A stretch of 49,219 bases of DNA from Rhizobium sp. Q54 (GCA_945947575.1 CAMEYM010000022.1:1-49219), one strand, 5' to 3'; counted from the first letter of the stretch, positions 25,718 to 37,866 are shown. Numbers and translations are program-made. The notes: a model not told the origin generated them from the sequence alone.

Positions 25718-26866
25718 CTATTCGCGTGACGCCGTGCCGTACGCCCAGTCGAGCCACGGCAGCACGGACGCGATGTCGGCGGTCTCCACCGTCGCGCCGC
25801 CCCAGATGCGGAAGCCGGGAGGCGCGTCGCGATAGGCGCCGATGTCGAAGGCGACGCCTTCCTTGTCCAGCAGACCGACCGCGCGCTTGATGATCGCGGC
25901 CTGACCGGCCGCGTCGCGCGTTACGAACCGCGGATCGACGATCTTCAGGCTGATCGACGTGCACGAGCGCGTGTCGGTGCGCTCGGCCAGGAACGCGGCC
26001 CAGGTAGATGCCGATACCCACTTGGCGACCTCGGCCAGATTGGCTTGGCTACGCCGGATGGTGGCCGGCAGTCCGCCGATGTCCTTGACCCAGCGCAACG
26101 CATCGAGCGCGTCTTCGACGCACAGCATCGACGGCGTGTTGATCGTCTCGCCCTCGAAGATGCCGCCGACCAGCTTGCCGCCCTTGGTCATACGGAACAG
26201 CTTCGGCATCGGCCACGCCGGCGTGTAGCTCTCCAGCCGCTCGACGGCGCGCGGGCTCAGGATCAGCACGCCGTGCTGCGCCTCGCCACCCAGGACCTTC
26301 TGCCAAGAGAACGTGGCGACGTCGATCTTCCGCCACGGCATATCCATGGCGAACACCGCCGAGGTCGAATCCGCGATGCTCAGCCCCTGGCGCGTATCGC
26401 TGATCCAGTTGCCGTCCGGCACGCACACGCCCGAGGTGGTGCCGTTCCAGGTGAACACCACGTCACGGTCCCAACTGACCTGATTCAGGTTTGGAAGGGC
26501 GCCGTAGGGTGCTGTGAACGAGCGCACGTCCTTGAGCTTCAGCTCCTTGAGGACGTCGTTGACCCAGTCGCTGCCGAAGCTCTCCCACGCCAGCACATCG
26601 ATGCCGCGCGCGCCCAGCAGCGACCACAGGGCCATCTCGACAGCACCGGTGTCGGAGGCCGGCACGATGCCGACGCGCCACCCAACAGGTAGTCGCAACA
26701 GCTCGGCGGTGAGCTTGATGACTTCGGCGATGCGCGCCTTGCCGGGGGCAGAGCGGTGCGAACGGCCGACCAGTGCTGTCTTGTAGATGTCCGGTGACCA
26801 TCCCGGACGTTTGGCGCAGGGTCCCGAGGAAAATAGAGGACGCGCCGGTCGTGCGTTTGGCTTCAT
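25718..26866 (-). CDS. serC: Phosphoserine aminotransferase
   Basis: A 382-aa PLP enzyme converting phosphohydroxypyruvate to phosphoserine. The N-terminus [20 protein letters not shown] and the PLP-lysine segment [15 protein letters not shown] mark the alphaproteobacterial/archaeal-like SerC subtype. The ATG at 26866 lies 2 bp after a leader hairpin that contains its own ribosome site (GGAAGGGAG). It leads the serC-serA operon. Confidence 0.95.
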   Translation of the reverse strand: MKPNARPARPLFSSGPCAKRPGWSPDIYKTALVGRSHRSAPGKARIAEVIKLTAELLRLPVGWRVGIVPASDTGAVEMALWSLLGARGIDVLAWESFGSDWVNDVLKELKLKDVRSFTAPYGALPNLNQVSWDRDVVFTWNGTTSGVCVPDGNWISDTRQGLSIADSTSAVFAMDMPWRKIDVATFSWQKVLGGEAQHGVLILSPRAVERLESYTPAWPMPKLFRMTKGGKLVGGIFEGETINTPSMLCVEDALDALRWVKDIGGLPATIRRSQANLAEVAKWVSASTWAAFLAERTDTRSCTSISLKIVDPRFVTRDAAGQAAIIKRAVGLLDKEGVAFDIGAYRDAPPGFRIWGGATVETADIASVLPWLDWAYGTASRE

Positions 26867-26868
26867 AG

Positions 26869-26908
26869 ACTCTCCCTTCCAGAAGAGTTGCGACCCGTTG
26901 GGGGGTCG
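26869..26908 (-). ncRNA. serC leader RNA motif (two hairpins)
   Basis: Two adjacent hairpins directly before the serC start. The first is CGACCC/GGGTCG (26908-26903 and 26896-26891). The second is ACTCTTC/GGAGAGT (26888-26882 and 26875-26869) with loop TGGAAG, which hides the Shine-Dalgarno sequence. Position, tandem-hairpin architecture and gene context match the serC motif described from comparative genomics in Alphaproteobacteria. Its ligand or mechanism is unknown. Confidence 0.75.
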
Positions 26909-26921
26909 TGGCCCGGGCCGG

Positions 26922-26949
26922 AGAATAGGGATCGACGCCCGAGAGTCAA
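26922..26949 (-). promoter_or_regulatory. Promoter of serC-serA
   Basis: On the minus strand, TTGACT (26949-26944), a 16-bp spacer and TATTCT (26927-26922). The predicted transcript begins near 26915, just ahead of the two leader hairpins, which fits the short leader expected. Confidence 0.6.
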
Positions 26950-26960
26950 TCAGGGCCGAC

Positions 26961-26984
26961 CCCTCCCCGGCAAAGGGGGGAGGG
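26961..26984. repeat. GC-rich intergenic palindrome
   Basis: CCCTCCCC (26961-26968) pairs with GGGGAGGG (26977-26984), then CTAGGTCGAGGG follows. This resembles short dispersed intergenic palindromes seen in GC-rich alphaproteobacterial genomes. A second weak palindrome (CTCCCG...CGGGAG, 27055-27075) is nearby. Only one copy is visible in this window. Confidence 0.35.
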
Positions 26985-27088
26985 CTAGGTCGAGGGTCAA
27001 GAGAATCGCCGCGCGCGCCGCGGGCGCGGGAGTTGATTACCGCTCGCGCCGCCCTCTCCCGTATCAGGAGCGGGAGTAAGGGACCGGC

Positions 27089-27622
27089 CTATTCGTACTT
27101 GAGCAGCTTGGCCAAGGCGTCGCGGCCCTGGTTGCCGCCGTCGCCGTCCATGTTGAGGTCCATCGCCTGGACGAAGCGAATTGCGGCCTCGACGCTGTGG
27201 CCGGCCGCGGCAAGGCAACGGCCTTCGTCGATCGCCGCCATGGCCGCCCAGTTGCGCAGACGCCCCGCTTCTCCCTGCACCGCACCGAGTGCGCTCAGGC
27301 GATTGATGGCGATGAGCTGCTCGGCCATCTTGGTCAGGAGCGTCGCGGCCGCGAGCGACTTGTTCTTGAAGTCGATGAGCAGGGGCAGCGCTTGGGCGCA
27401 CTTGCTGGTGTCGATAGGCGTCAGGCCCTCGCCCGGCATGTACAGCGGGATCAGCTTCTCGCCGAGGGCGTCGATCTCGGGCATCGTCGCCACACCCCAC
27501 GCGCGCATGTCCCGCTCGAACTCCGCGCCGGCCCGTTCGAACGTCGGCTGCTGCGCCAGCGCCAATCCGCTCGCGCCCAGCGCCGCCGCCATGACGGCCG
27601 CCTGCAATCCTGTCCGAACCAT
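27089..27622 (-). CDS. Exported hypothetical protein (177 aa)
   Basis: A Sec signal peptide (residues 1-23, ending GLALAQQ) is followed by a helical domain with two cysteines (TSKCAQAL near 73 and DEGRCLAAAG near 137). No family recognised. A possible EF-hand-like loop, DLNMDGDGGNQGRD, lies near residue 157 (Asp/Asn-rich), so calcium binding is conceivable but unproven. It lies between serC and a HAD gene and appears to be single. Confidence 0.75.
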   Translation of the reverse strand: MVRTGLQAAVMAAALGASGLALAQQPTFERAGAEFERDMRAWGVATMPEIDALGEKLIPLYMPGEGLTPIDTSKCAQALPLLIDFKNKSLAAATLLTKMAEQLIAINRLSALGAVQGEAGRLRNWAAMAAIDEGRCLAAAGHSVEAAIRFVQAMDLNMDGDGGNQGRDALAKLLKYE

Positions 27623-27675
27623 GATCGCCCCCCCCTGACGCCAAGAATTTGGCGGGCATCATAGCGGAAAGGCGC

Positions 27676-28309
27676 CTAGTGCAAGACTCCGAGCGCCGCC
27701 AACTCGCCACGCAGTTCTGCGGCCGAGCGGAACACGATGCCGTGCATCCCCAGCGACCGCGCGGTGACGACGTTCGGTTCGCTGTCGTCGATGAAGACCA
27801 GGCTCGGCGGCGGCAAACCGATCTCGTCCAGCGCGATCTCGAAGAACCGGCGGCCCGGCTTGACGACGCCATGATGGGCGGAAAGGAAGATGCGCTCGAA
27901 CCGCTCGAGCTCGGGATACGCGCCGCGCACCTGCGCGAATGTCTCCGCGCTGAAGTTGGACAGCGCGAACAGGCGCGTGCCCTGTCGCGCGAGCTGGTCG
28001 ACGATCGCTGCGGTGCCCGGCACCGGACCGCCAATCATCTCCAGCCAACGCCCGTAGTAGACGCGAATCTCGTTCGCCCAGTCCGGGAACCGTGCGACTC
28101 GCTCGGCCGTCGCTTCGGCGAGCGGTCGCCCGGCGTCCTGTTGCGCGTTCCATTCGCCGGTACACACGTTGGCAAGGAACCAGTCCATACGCGCTTCGTC
28201 GGCGAACACCGCGCGGAAGAGGCGGCGTGGATCCCAGTCCATCAACACGCCGCCGATGTCGAACACGACGGCGGCGTCGCGCGGGACGCGCGCCTTTGGC
28301 GCGACGCGC

Positions 28310-28323
<14 letters not shown>
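27676..28323 (-). CDS. HAD-IA family hydrolase (215 aa)
   Basis: Motif I VVFDIGGVLMDWD (Asp near residue 22), motif II ALSNFSAETF (Ser near 126), Lys in HHGVVKPGRRFFEIAL and motif IV FIDDSEPNVVTA. This places it in the subfamily IA group containing YihX-like phosphatases (alpha-D-glucose-1-phosphate phosphatase-like). The substrate is unknown. It overlaps the end of thiD by 14 bp, so it is probably co-transcribed with it. Confidence 0.88.
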
Positions 28324-29107
<784 letters not shown>

Positions 29108-29201
29108 CGGGGGCCCCGACGCGCGGGTGTTGCAAGCGTCGCCCGGAACGGGCGCTGGGCGCGCCCGGCGCGCCTTCGGCACGACGGTGCGTGTCGGGGA
29201 A

Positions 29202-30560
29202 TCAAGAAACATTCACGCGGGAGACATCTTCGACAGCTTGGGTGATGTCGTCGAGGAGCGCGGTGACGAGCGCCGCGTCGTCGCCTTCGACCATGACGCG
29301 GATCAGGGGCTCGGTGCCCGACGGCCGCACCAGGACGCGCCCGTTCTTGCCGAGTTTGGCGCGGGCGTTGGCGATCGCCTTCTGCACATCATCGTGCTCG
29401 TGCAGGCGGCCGCCCGAGTGACGCACGTTGCGCATTTGCTGCGGCACCGAAGACCATACCCGTCCGGTCTTGCTCACCGGCTGCTGCTTTTCGACCAGCA
29501 CGGCTAGCGTCTGCAAGGCGGCGATGAGCGCGTCGCCGGTGGTGCTGTAGTCGGTCAGGATGATGTGCCCGGACTGCTCGCCGCCGACGTTGAAGCCCTT
29601 GGCGCGCATGTGCTCGACGACGTAGCGGTCACCGACTGCCGTCCGTTCCAGCGATAGCCCGAGCCCGCCAAGGTAGCGCTCGAAGCCGAGGTTCGACATC
29701 ACGGTCGAGACGACGCCACCGCCCTTGAGGCGGCCCTGGCGGTGCCAACTCTCGGCGACGATGGTCATGAGCTGGTCGCCATCCACCATGGCGCCGGTCT
29801 CGTCGCACATCAGCAGCCGGTCAGCGTCGCCGTCCACAGCGATGCCCAGGTGGGCGCCCTGTTTGACGACTTCGGCGCGCATCGCTGCGGTATCGGTCGA
29901 GCCGCAGCCCTCGTTGATATTGAAGCCGTCCGGCTCGACGCCGATGGCGATGACCTCGGCGCCGAGCTCGTACAGCACCGTCGGTGCGACGCGGTAGGCG
30001 GCGCCGTTGGCGCAATCGACGACGATCTTGAAGCCGTCGAGGGTACGGCGGTCCGGGAAGGTGCGCTTGACGTACTCGATGTAGCGGCCGGGCGCGTCGT
30101 CGAGGCGCGAGGCGCGTCCCAAGTCGCGGGACGCGGCGCGGCCTTCCGCAAGGCCGTTGTCCATGCGCGCCTCGATCTGCCGCTCGACGTCGTCGGACAG
30201 CTTGTATCCGTCTGGCCCGAACAGCTTGATGCCGTTGTCCTCGAACGGGTTGTGCGAGGCGGAGATCACCACGCCGAGGTCGGCGCGCAAGCTGCGCGTC
30301 AGCATGGCGACGGCGGGCGTCGGCATCGGGCCGACCAGCACAACGTCCATGCCCACGGCGACGAATCCTGCGGTAAGGGCCGGCTCGAGCAGATAGCCCG
30401 ACAGGCGCGTGTCCTTGCCGATGACGACGCGGTGGCGATGGTCGCCGCGAATGAATTGGCGGCCGGCCGCCATGCCGACCTTGAGCGCGATTTCTGCGGT
30501 CATCGGTTCCGCGTTGGCCGTGCCGCGGATGCCGTCGGTGCCGAAGTACTTGCGGGACAT
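29202..30560 (-). CDS. glmM: Phosphoglucosamine mutase
   Basis: A 452-aa enzyme converting glucosamine-6-phosphate to glucosamine-1-phosphate for cell-wall precursors. It has the N-terminal [13 protein letters not shown], the phosphoserine loop [15 protein letters not shown] (Ser near residue 102) and the metal loop VDGDADRLL. The C-terminal phosphate site is [19 protein letters not shown] at 30560 is used. It lies downstream of folP in the common ftsH-folP-glmM order. Confidence 0.97.
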   Translation of the reverse strand: MSRKYFGTDGIRGTANAEPMTAEIALKVGMAAGRQFIRGDHRHRVVIGKDTRLSGYLLEPALTAGFVAVGMDVVLVGPMPTPAVAMLTRSLRADLGVVISASHNPFEDNGIKLFGPDGYKLSDDVERQIEARMDNGLAEGRAASRDLGRASRLDDAPGRYIEYVKRTFPDRRTLDGFKIVVDCANGAAYRVAPTVLYELGAEVIAIGVEPDGFNINEGCGSTDTAAMRAEVVKQGAHLGIAVDGDADRLLMCDETGAMVDGDQLMTIVAESWHRQGRLKGGGVVSTVMSNLGFERYLGGLGLSLERTAVGDRYVVEHMRAKGFNVGGEQSGHIILTDYSTTGDALIAALQTLAVLVEKQQPVSKTGRVWSSVPQQMRNVRHSGGRLHEHDDVQKAIANARAKLGKNGRVLVRPSGTEPLIRVMVEGDDAALVTALLDDITQAVEDVSRVNVS

Positions 30561-30616
30561 CGTTCCTCGTTGTCGTTCCCTGCGCCGGCAGGGCGCTAGC
30601 AGACGTATAGACCGGC

Positions 30617-31714
30617 CTAGGCCGTCGCCGGAAGCAATCTCGGGTCCGCGGCGGTCGCCGCCACGGCTAGGGCTTGGCGCGTTTCTGCGACGTCGTGGAC
30701 GCGCAGGATTTGTACACCCTGGGTGGCGCACCACTGAGCCGCCGCCAGCGACCCTGGCAGGCGCTGGTCGGCCGGCTCCCCCGCCGAGAACCGCGCGATG
30801 AAGCTCTTGCGTGAGACACCCAGCAGAACCGCGCAGCCGAGGCCATGAAACAGCGTCAGCGCCTCCAGGATTGCCGCGTTGTGAGCCGGCGTCTTGGCGA
30901 AGCCGATCCCCGGGTCGATGATCAGGTTGTCGCGCCCGATGCCGGCCGCCTCACAGCGCGCTACGCGCGCCTCCAGGTACGAATAGACGTCGAGCACCAC
31001 GTCTTCGTAGCGCGGACTGTCCTGCATGGTGCGCGGATCGACGGCTTTGCTTGCATCGGCCGTGCCGTGCATCAGCACGATCGGTGTCTTGAGCTTGGCC
31101 GCCGTGGCCAGGGTCTGATCGCCGGCGAGTGCACCGATGTCGTTGATGATCCCGGCGCCGGCGGCAACCGCCTCGCGCATGATGGGGGCGTGGCGCGTGT
31201 CGATCGAGACGGTGGCGCCGGCCGCCACGAGCGCCTCGATCACGGGAATGACGCGCGCGCGCTCTTCCGTTTCGGATACGGGTGTGGCTCCGGGCCGCGT
31301 CGACTCGCCGCCGACGTCGATGATGTCGGCGCCCTGCGCCATCAGCTCGCGGCCCCGCGCGATGGCCTGCGACGGGCTGGCGTAGCGGCCGCCGTCGTAG
31401 AAGCTATCCGGGGTCACATTGACGACGCCCATGATGCGCGGCACGTCCATCGACAGCTTGCCGACGCCGGGACGTGGCCGGGATAGGCGATCGAGTGTCT
31501 GGGCGAGGAGGTCCTGGACCGGCTTGCCCTCGTTCTTCGCCCACGCGCGCAGCGCGTGGAGGGAAGCAGGGATTCGCCGCGCCACCCCGTTCATGTCGCG
31601 GGTGATGGCCTCACAAGCCGAGAACGCCAGCGTGCCTCCGGCCAGCGGCAAGGCGGCGCCTGCCTGTACCAGCATGATCGCCGCGCGCCCGCTCGACAGG
31701 GCGAGAGGGCGCAA
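30617..31714 (-). CDS. folP: Dihydropteroate synthase
   Basis: DHPS makes 7,8-dihydropteroate from pABA. The core has [29 protein letters not shown] and a C-terminal GVSRKSF with the pterin-binding Lys. A 90-residue N-terminal extension ([27 protein letters not shown]) is typical of alphaproteobacterial FolP. The frame is open to an ATG at 31792, but that would encode through a terminator-like hairpin (31736-31764). I therefore favour TTG at 31714, preceded by AAGAAG. Start is uncertain; identity is not. Confidence 0.92.
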   Translation of the reverse strand: MRPLALSSGRAAIMLVQAGAALPLAGGTLAFSACEAITRDMNGVARRIPASLHALRAWAKNEGKPVQDLLAQTLDRLSRPRPGVGKLSMDVPRIMGVVNVTPDSFYDGGRYASPSQAIARGRELMAQGADIIDVGGESTRPGATPVSETEERARVIPVIEALVAAGATVSIDTRHAPIMREAVAAGAGIINDIGALAGDQTLATAAKLKTPIVLMHGTADASKAVDPRTMQDSPRYEDVVLDVYSYLEARVARCEAAGIGRDNLIIDPGIGFAKTPAHNAAILEALTLFHGLGCAVLLGVSRKSFIARFSAGEPADQRLPGSLAAAQWCATQGVQILRVHDVAETRQALAVAATAADPRLLPATA

Positions 31715-31735
31715 GAGCAGCTTCTTAGAAACGCC

Positions 31736-31764
31736 AAAGCCTCGCGGCAGGGCCGCGAGGCTTT
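31736..31764 (-). terminator. Rho-independent terminator after ftsH
   Basis: A 13-bp perfect stem, AAAGCCTCGCGGC (31736-31748) with GCCGCGAGGCTTT (31752-31764), and a 3-nt loop. On the minus strand it is followed by TTTGGCGTTTC, 54 bp past the ftsH stop. It lies within the longest possible folP frame, which argues that folP starts downstream. Confidence 0.75.
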
Positions 31765-31817
31765 GATCGTCATTCAGTACCTCGTCCGCCACGGGCGTCT
31801 CCGCCCGTTCGGGTGCC

Positions 31818-33749
<1,932 letters not shown>

Positions 33750-33856
33750 GATTGGGACACTCCGAACCTAGGGCGGCAAAGCCGCCGGAAACTCGCGACC
33801 TGTCCTTCGCGAGCCGTACGCCGGTACCCCGGCTGAGAAGCTGAGTAACAGATAGG

Positions 33857-35203
33857 CTACCCCGGGCTGGAAACAACTGCAAAGGGCCTGAACGCAAGGG
33901 TTCGGCCCGGCAACGGCGATACCCTCAACGTGCTGGAGGGGTCCAAAAGACCGAGCTGCGGCGCGGCGAGAAGGCGTCCATCGCCATACAGCGCCGGCAG
34001 CGACAGGGCGGCGGCTCGATCCGCCGCTCCTCGGAATTGCCGCTTCAGGATGGGCCAATCCTCGCCGCGGAGGGGGCCAACCTCATAGTGCACCGCCGGC
34101 GCCGCGCCCTCGAGGCAAACCGCGTAGCGCCCGTCCCAAGGCACCTCGCGCCCCACCGACGCCGCGATTCGCGGCAATTCGCGCAGTTCGCGCCGCACCG
34201 CCGCCTCGCCCTTGCGCGAGGTCACCACGCAGCGGTGCAGGCTGCGCGCGCCCTCGCGTCCGGCAAGGAGCCAGTCGGCCAACCGCTGCAGGGCCGTTTG
34301 TTCCGGTGCGTAGTCGCGTCCGCCCACGATCCTGAGGACATGCGCCAGCGCCCGCGGCGCGCTCCGGGTGTCCGCCCGCAGGGCGTCCAGCGGCATCCGG
34401 CACACGCCCAGGGCATCGTGGGTCGCGGTTTGCAGGAGCATTGCGGCAGCGGCTTCCTCCTCCTGCCGCAGTAGGCCGAAGGCGCGCGCGCGCGTTGCCA
34501 GGCCGGTTGCCGCGTCGCCCCAGCCCCGCAGCGCGCTGCGAACGCGGGTGCGGCCAAAGCGCGGGTTGGCATTGGACGGATCCTCGATCCAAGGCTGGCC
34601 CCGCGCCACCAGGGTTGCCATCAGCCGCGCCTTGGGCACGCTGAGCAGCGGACGCAGCAGCCGAACACCCTCGCGTTCGCTGATGGCCGCCATTGCCGCG
34701 AGGCCAGTCGCGCCGCTGCCTCGGGCCAGCCGCAGCAGCATCGTTTCGGACTGGTCGTCGCGGTGGTGGGCGACGAGCACGTCACCAATTCCGTTCGCGC
34801 GGCACCACGCGCCGATCAGTCGATAGCGTGCGGCGCGCGCGGCCGCGTGGATGCCGCTCACGGGCTTCTCGCCCTCCCATCGCAGGACCGCGTGGCCGAT
34901 CCCGGCGCCTGCGAGCCACGCGTGGACACGGCTTGCTTCGGCGGCCGACTCGGCGCGCAGCCCGTGGTCCACGGTCACCGCGGCGATGCGGCGGCCAATG
35001 CGTCTCGCCCACTCCGCCGCGAGGTGCGTGAGGGCCATCGAATCGGCGCCGCCGGAAACCGCCACGGCGATCGCTCCCCGCGGATCGAGGGGGGCGAGCA
35101 GTGCAGCGAACTCCTCCGTCCCAAGTGTCGTCTCAGCGGACACGTTTGCTTGATGCGTATGCGCGGGGCGGTCTGCCCGTTCAGAAAGCAAGCTTTGGGT
35201 CAT
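33857..35203 (-). CDS. tilS: tRNA(Ile)-lysidine synthase
   Basis: A 448-aa N-type PP-loop ATPase that modifies C34 of tRNA-Ile(CAU) to lysidine. It has the PP-loop SGGADS (residues 50-55), VTVDHGLR near 85 and VAHHRDDQSETMLLRLARG near 145. Two later domains (the TilS substrate-binding regions) complete it. The start at 35203 gives about 20 residues more than most homologues; GTG at 35143 (MSAETTLG) is an alternative. It precedes ftsH, as in many Proteobacteria. Confidence 0.93.
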   Translation of the reverse strand: MTQSLLSERADRPAHTHQANVSAETTLGTEEFAALLAPLDPRGAIAVAVSGGADSMALTHLAAEWARRIGRRIAAVTVDHGLRAESAAEASRVHAWLAGAGIGHAVLRWEGEKPVSGIHAAARAARYRLIGAWCRANGIGDVLVAHHRDDQSETMLLRLARGSGATGLAAMAAISEREGVRLLRPLLSVPKARLMATLVARGQPWIEDPSNANPRFGRTRVRSALRGWGDAATGLATRARAFGLLRQEEEAAAAMLLQTATHDALGVCRMPLDALRADTRSAPRALAHVLRIVGGRDYAPEQTALQRLADWLLAGREGARSLHRCVVTSRKGEAAVRRELRELPRIAASVGREVPWDGRYAVCLEGAAPAVHYEVGPLRGEDWPILKRQFRGAADRAAALSLPALYGDGRLLAAPQLGLLDPSSTLRVSPLPGRTLAFRPFAVVSSPG

Positions 35204-35275
35204 GGGAGACTCTTGCAGGCACTTTCGGGCTGGCTTAGCCTTTGACTTGGTAGTCCGTTTCGTCCTGGAGGCGGA

Positions 35276-35884
35276 GTGGCAGCCAGCGGCATAGTATTAG
35301 CGGCCTGTTTGTTCGCCTGTCCCGCCGTCGTACCGGCCGAGCCCGGTGTTGCCCTCAGCATTGCCGGCGTGCAAGTGGCCGACCTACGGGTCAGCCCGCC
35401 AACGGTACGCCGCCGCGCGGCCGTCACCAACGTCCCTGGCATCGACAATCGCACCAGCGCCACGTTGCAGAGGACGCGCGGCGACTTCGAGCTGACGCGG
35501 GAGATGGCGCCGGACGGCTCAGGCGTCTGCCAGGTATGGGTCGCCGGCAAGACGTTCCGGGGCGACCATTACGGCGGCCTCGTCCAAGCGGCGTTCAACG
35601 CCACCGTCGCCCAACTCGCCGTGAGCTATGGCCCGCCCAACCAGCTGATCGACGACCTGCGCCCCGGCGCCTACTACTTCCGCCCCAACGAGTGGCTGCG
35701 GTCCATCTTCCGTGCCGAGCGGACCTTCCAGGCACAGTGGACGCCGCCCGCCTCTGCTCCGCTCGTTGACAACGTCACGGCCATCACCGTGACGGTGCGC
35801 ACGCGCAGCGAGGCCGATTCCTACCTCACCGTGCAGTACAAGTTCGGCAATACGCCGGCCTGCCGCGCGGTCGCAGCTCTCTAA
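35276..35884 (+). CDS. Secreted hypothetical protein on opposite strand of Tol-tilS block (202 aa)
   Basis: A GTG start at 35276 follows GGAGG (35268-35272). Residues 1-20 form a Sec signal ending VVPAEPG. The mature region includes PPTVRRRAAVTNVPGIDNRT, MAPDGSGVCQVWVAGKTF and PPNQLIDDLRPGAYYFRPNEWLR, with two Cys that may pair. No family recognised. It lies between tilS and cpoB against the direction of all neighbours and converges on cpoB with a 4-bp gap. The reading frame has normal codon use for the window and appears real. Confidence 0.75.
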   Translation: MAASGIVLAACLFACPAVVPAEPGVALSIAGVQVADLRVSPPTVRRRAAVTNVPGIDNRTSATLQRTRGDFELTREMAPDGSGVCQVWVAGKTFRGDHYGGLVQAAFNATVAQLAVSYGPPNQLIDDLRPGAYYFRPNEWLRSIFRAERTFQAQWTPPASAPLVDNVTAITVTVRTRSEADSYLTVQYKFGNTPACRAVAAL

Positions 35885-35888
35885 CCGC

Positions 35889-36974
35889 TTACGTGCAAGC
35901 GAGCCGGCGGCGCTCGGCCGTCGCCTGATTGCGTATGTCCGCGCTGGCGTTGGGGAAACGCGTGCCGAGCTCGGCCAGCGTCGCGCACGCTTCCTGCTTC
36001 TGGTCCATGCGGCCGAGCGACATGCCGAGCTTCAGTAGGTTGTCCGCGGCCTTCGGTCCGCTCGGCGCCTTCTGGTAGCCGTCGACGAACGCGACCGCGG
36101 CCTGCTGGTATTGCGCCCGCGCGTAGTACGTCTCGCCCAGCCAATAGCGCGCGTTGTGCGACAGGTCATCGGCGGCGTGCTGCGCTAGGAACTCGGTGAA
36201 TGCCCGCTCCGCTTCGGGGATGCGGAACTGCTGCAGCAATCCATACGCGAAGTCGTACTGCTGCTTGGGCGTGCCGCGCGGCAGGATCGTCGCGGCCTGC
36301 GCGGCGGCGGCTTGCGCTGTCGGCTGCGCGGCGGGCGCGGCGGCCGGCGCCGGCACGGGAGCGCGCGCCTGCTCCGGCGTCAGCACGCCTAGCACCTGGG
36401 CGCCGGCGGCGGGATTGGGCCGGCCCGGCGCGACCTCGACGGGCGATTGCGGCGGCGGCGGTGTGGGCTGGACGGTTGCGGGGCGCGGCGTTGCCGCGGC
36501 AACCGCAGGAGCCGGCGTCGGCGCGGGCACGGCGGCAGCAGCCGGCGGCGCGACGGCCGTGGTCTGGGTAGACAGCTGGCGTTCGATCGCGTTCAGGCGG
36601 AAATCGACATCCCCGACCAGCTTGTCGAGCCGGGCGCGGCTGTCGTTGATGCTACGCTCGATGCGCTCGATGTTCCCGACCAAGGAGCGCAACTCGTCTT
36701 CGAAGCCGGCGAGGCGCGTCTCGAACTGGTTGACGAACTGCGTGCCAAGCTGGGGGTTGGTGTTGAGGGTCGCGGCGGGCGGGGGCGTCGTTTGACGCCC
36801 CTGGTAGTAGTCGCGCTGCAGGAGCGTCAAATCGTCGCGCAGGCGCTGGATCTGCTGCACGAGGGTGTTGATCTGGTTGTCCTGGGCGAGGGCAGTGCCA
36901 CCCGGCAGCGCCATCAGCAGCGCCAGCGCCAAAGTCATCGCACGGGCGGCGGCCCGAACAAGGGAGACGTTCAT
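35889..36974 (-). CDS. cpoB: Tol-Pal accessory protein CpoB (YbgF)
   Basis: A 361-aa exported protein with a signal peptide of about 30 residues. An N-terminal coiled coil (INTLVQQIQRLRDDLTLLQ, about 35-55 and on to 140) mediates trimerisation. A long Ala/Pro linker (about 145-235) follows, then a TPR domain (QYDFAYGLLQQFRIPEAERAF, ARYWLGETYYARAQYQQAAVAF). It coordinates Tol-Pal with peptidoglycan synthesis in E. coli. ATG at 36974 is used because it starts the signal peptide. It ends the tolQRAB-pal-cpoB gene row. Confidence 0.93.
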   Translation of the reverse strand: MNVSLVRAAARAMTLALALLMALPGGTALAQDNQINTLVQQIQRLRDDLTLLQRDYYQGRQTTPPPAATLNTNPQLGTQFVNQFETRLAGFEDELRSLVGNIERIERSINDSRARLDKLVGDVDFRLNAIERQLSTQTTAVAPPAAAAVPAPTPAPAVAAATPRPATVQPTPPPPQSPVEVAPGRPNPAAGAQVLGVLTPEQARAPVPAPAAAPAAQPTAQAAAAQAATILPRGTPKQQYDFAYGLLQQFRIPEAERAFTEFLAQHAADDLSHNARYWLGETYYARAQYQQAAVAFVDGYQKAPSGPKAADNLLKLGMSLGRMDQKQEACATLAELGTRFPNASADIRNQATAERRRLACT

Positions 36975-37070
36975 CGAGGGGCTCCTACGAGCAGCAGGCT
37001 GGAATCTCGAACCATAAAGCAGGCCTTTTTGGGGCCGGGGCGCGGGCAAGGGAGCTACCTTGCAACGCAG

Positions 37071-37100
37071 AAGGGCACCGGGTGGTTACCCGGTGCCCTT
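37071..37100 (-). terminator. Hairpin between pal and cpoB
   Basis: A 12-bp perfect stem, AAGGGCACCGGG (37071-37082) with CCCGGTGCCCTT (37089-37100), and a 6-nt loop, 47 bp past the pal stop. Neither strand has a long T-run, so it may be a partial terminator or an RNA-stabilising structure that sets the pal/cpoB ratio. Confidence 0.6.
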
Positions 37101-37146
37101 TCTGTATCTCCAAGTTCCGGCGCGCGCGGCGGCCGGGACCTTAGCC

Positions 37147-37725
37147 CTAGTTGAAGCGTGCGCCGGTCTGGATCGAGGTCACGCCGCGGCGGTTCAGCGC
37201 CCAGGCGGTCTCGTTCGAGCCGAGCGCCACCGGGCGCTCCTTGCCATAGGAAACCACCGTGAGGCGGTTGGCTGCCACGCCGAGCGCCGTCAGGTAGTTG
37301 CGCACCGAATTGGCGCGGCGCTCACCCAACGCGAGGTTGTACTCGCGGGTGCCGCGCTCGTCGGCATGGCCTTCGATCGTGACGCGGATGTCCGAATACT
37401 GGCGCAGCCACGCGGCCTGGCGATCCAGGGTCGCGCGCGCCTGCGGGGTCAGGTCGAACTTGTCGAAGTCGAAGAACACGCGGTCGCCGACCGTCAGGTT
37501 GAATTCCTCGGCCGTGCCCGGGCCACCCGGACGCGGCGGGGTTACCGCCGCAGTCTGCGCGCCGCCACCGCCGCCACCGCCCGCGACCGGAGCCGTGCCG
37601 ATTCCTGCTCCTGCGCCGCCGCCGGCAGCACCGGCATTCACCGCGTCCGCGGTCTGATTGGGACGCGACTGGCAGGCAGTAAGAAGGAGCAAGGCCGCGA
37701 TCGAGGCCAAGATTTGACGACGCAT
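37147..37725 (-). CDS. pal: Peptidoglycan-associated lipoprotein Pal
   Basis: A 192-aa outer-membrane lipoprotein. ATG at 37725 (MRRQILAS) follows AAAGGAA. The lipobox is LLTAC (Cys near residue 18). A Gly-rich linker leads to an OmpA-like domain with VFFDFDKFDLTPQA, the peptidoglycan-binding loop IEGHADERGTREYNLALGERRA (about 108-130) and VSYGKERPV. It binds peptidoglycan and TolB. It lies after tolB with a 230-bp gap that holds structured sequence and a possible extra promoter. Confidence 0.96.
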   Translation of the reverse strand: MRRQILASIAALLLLTACQSRPNQTADAVNAGAAGGGAGAGIGTAPVAGGGGGGGAQTAAVTPPRPGGPGTAEEFNLTVGDRVFFDFDKFDLTPQARATLDRQAAWLRQYSDIRVTIEGHADERGTREYNLALGERRANSVRNYLTALGVAANRLTVVSYGKERPVALGSNETAWALNRRGVTSIQTGARFN

Positions 37726-37820
37726 CAGGATTCCTTTCCGAGCCGATAGGGGCATAAGAGGCGAGTTAAGTGGGGAAGTTCACCCCCGGGCTAAAGAAAA
37801 TGCCCGTGTTCGCGGCGCCA

Positions 37821-37849
37821 CCATAATTTGGGGGGCAGGGGGCAATCAA
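37821..37849 (-). promoter_or_regulatory. Possible promoter for pal
   Basis: On the minus strand, TTGATT (37849-37844), a 17-bp spacer and TTATGG (37826-37821), located 96 bp before pal. A separate pal promoter would allow higher Pal levels than from the tol promoter alone. Match quality is moderate. Confidence 0.35.
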
Positions 37850-37866
37850 GCCCAACATGTCACAAG

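Noticed and set aside
27639-27654. CGCCAA/TTGGCG hairpin between the HAD gene and the exported hypothetical gene
   Set aside because: A 6-bp stem without a T-run on either strand is too weak to call a terminator.
30561-30616. glmS-type ribozyme or riboswitch near glmM
   Set aside because: The gap is only 56 bp and shows no such structure; those elements precede glmS, not glmM.
36280-36560. Apparent repeats in the Ala/Pro-coding part of cpoB (and similar in tolA, 39700-40150)
   Set aside because: These are low-complexity coding repeats of linker regions, not DNA repeats or CRISPR spacers.
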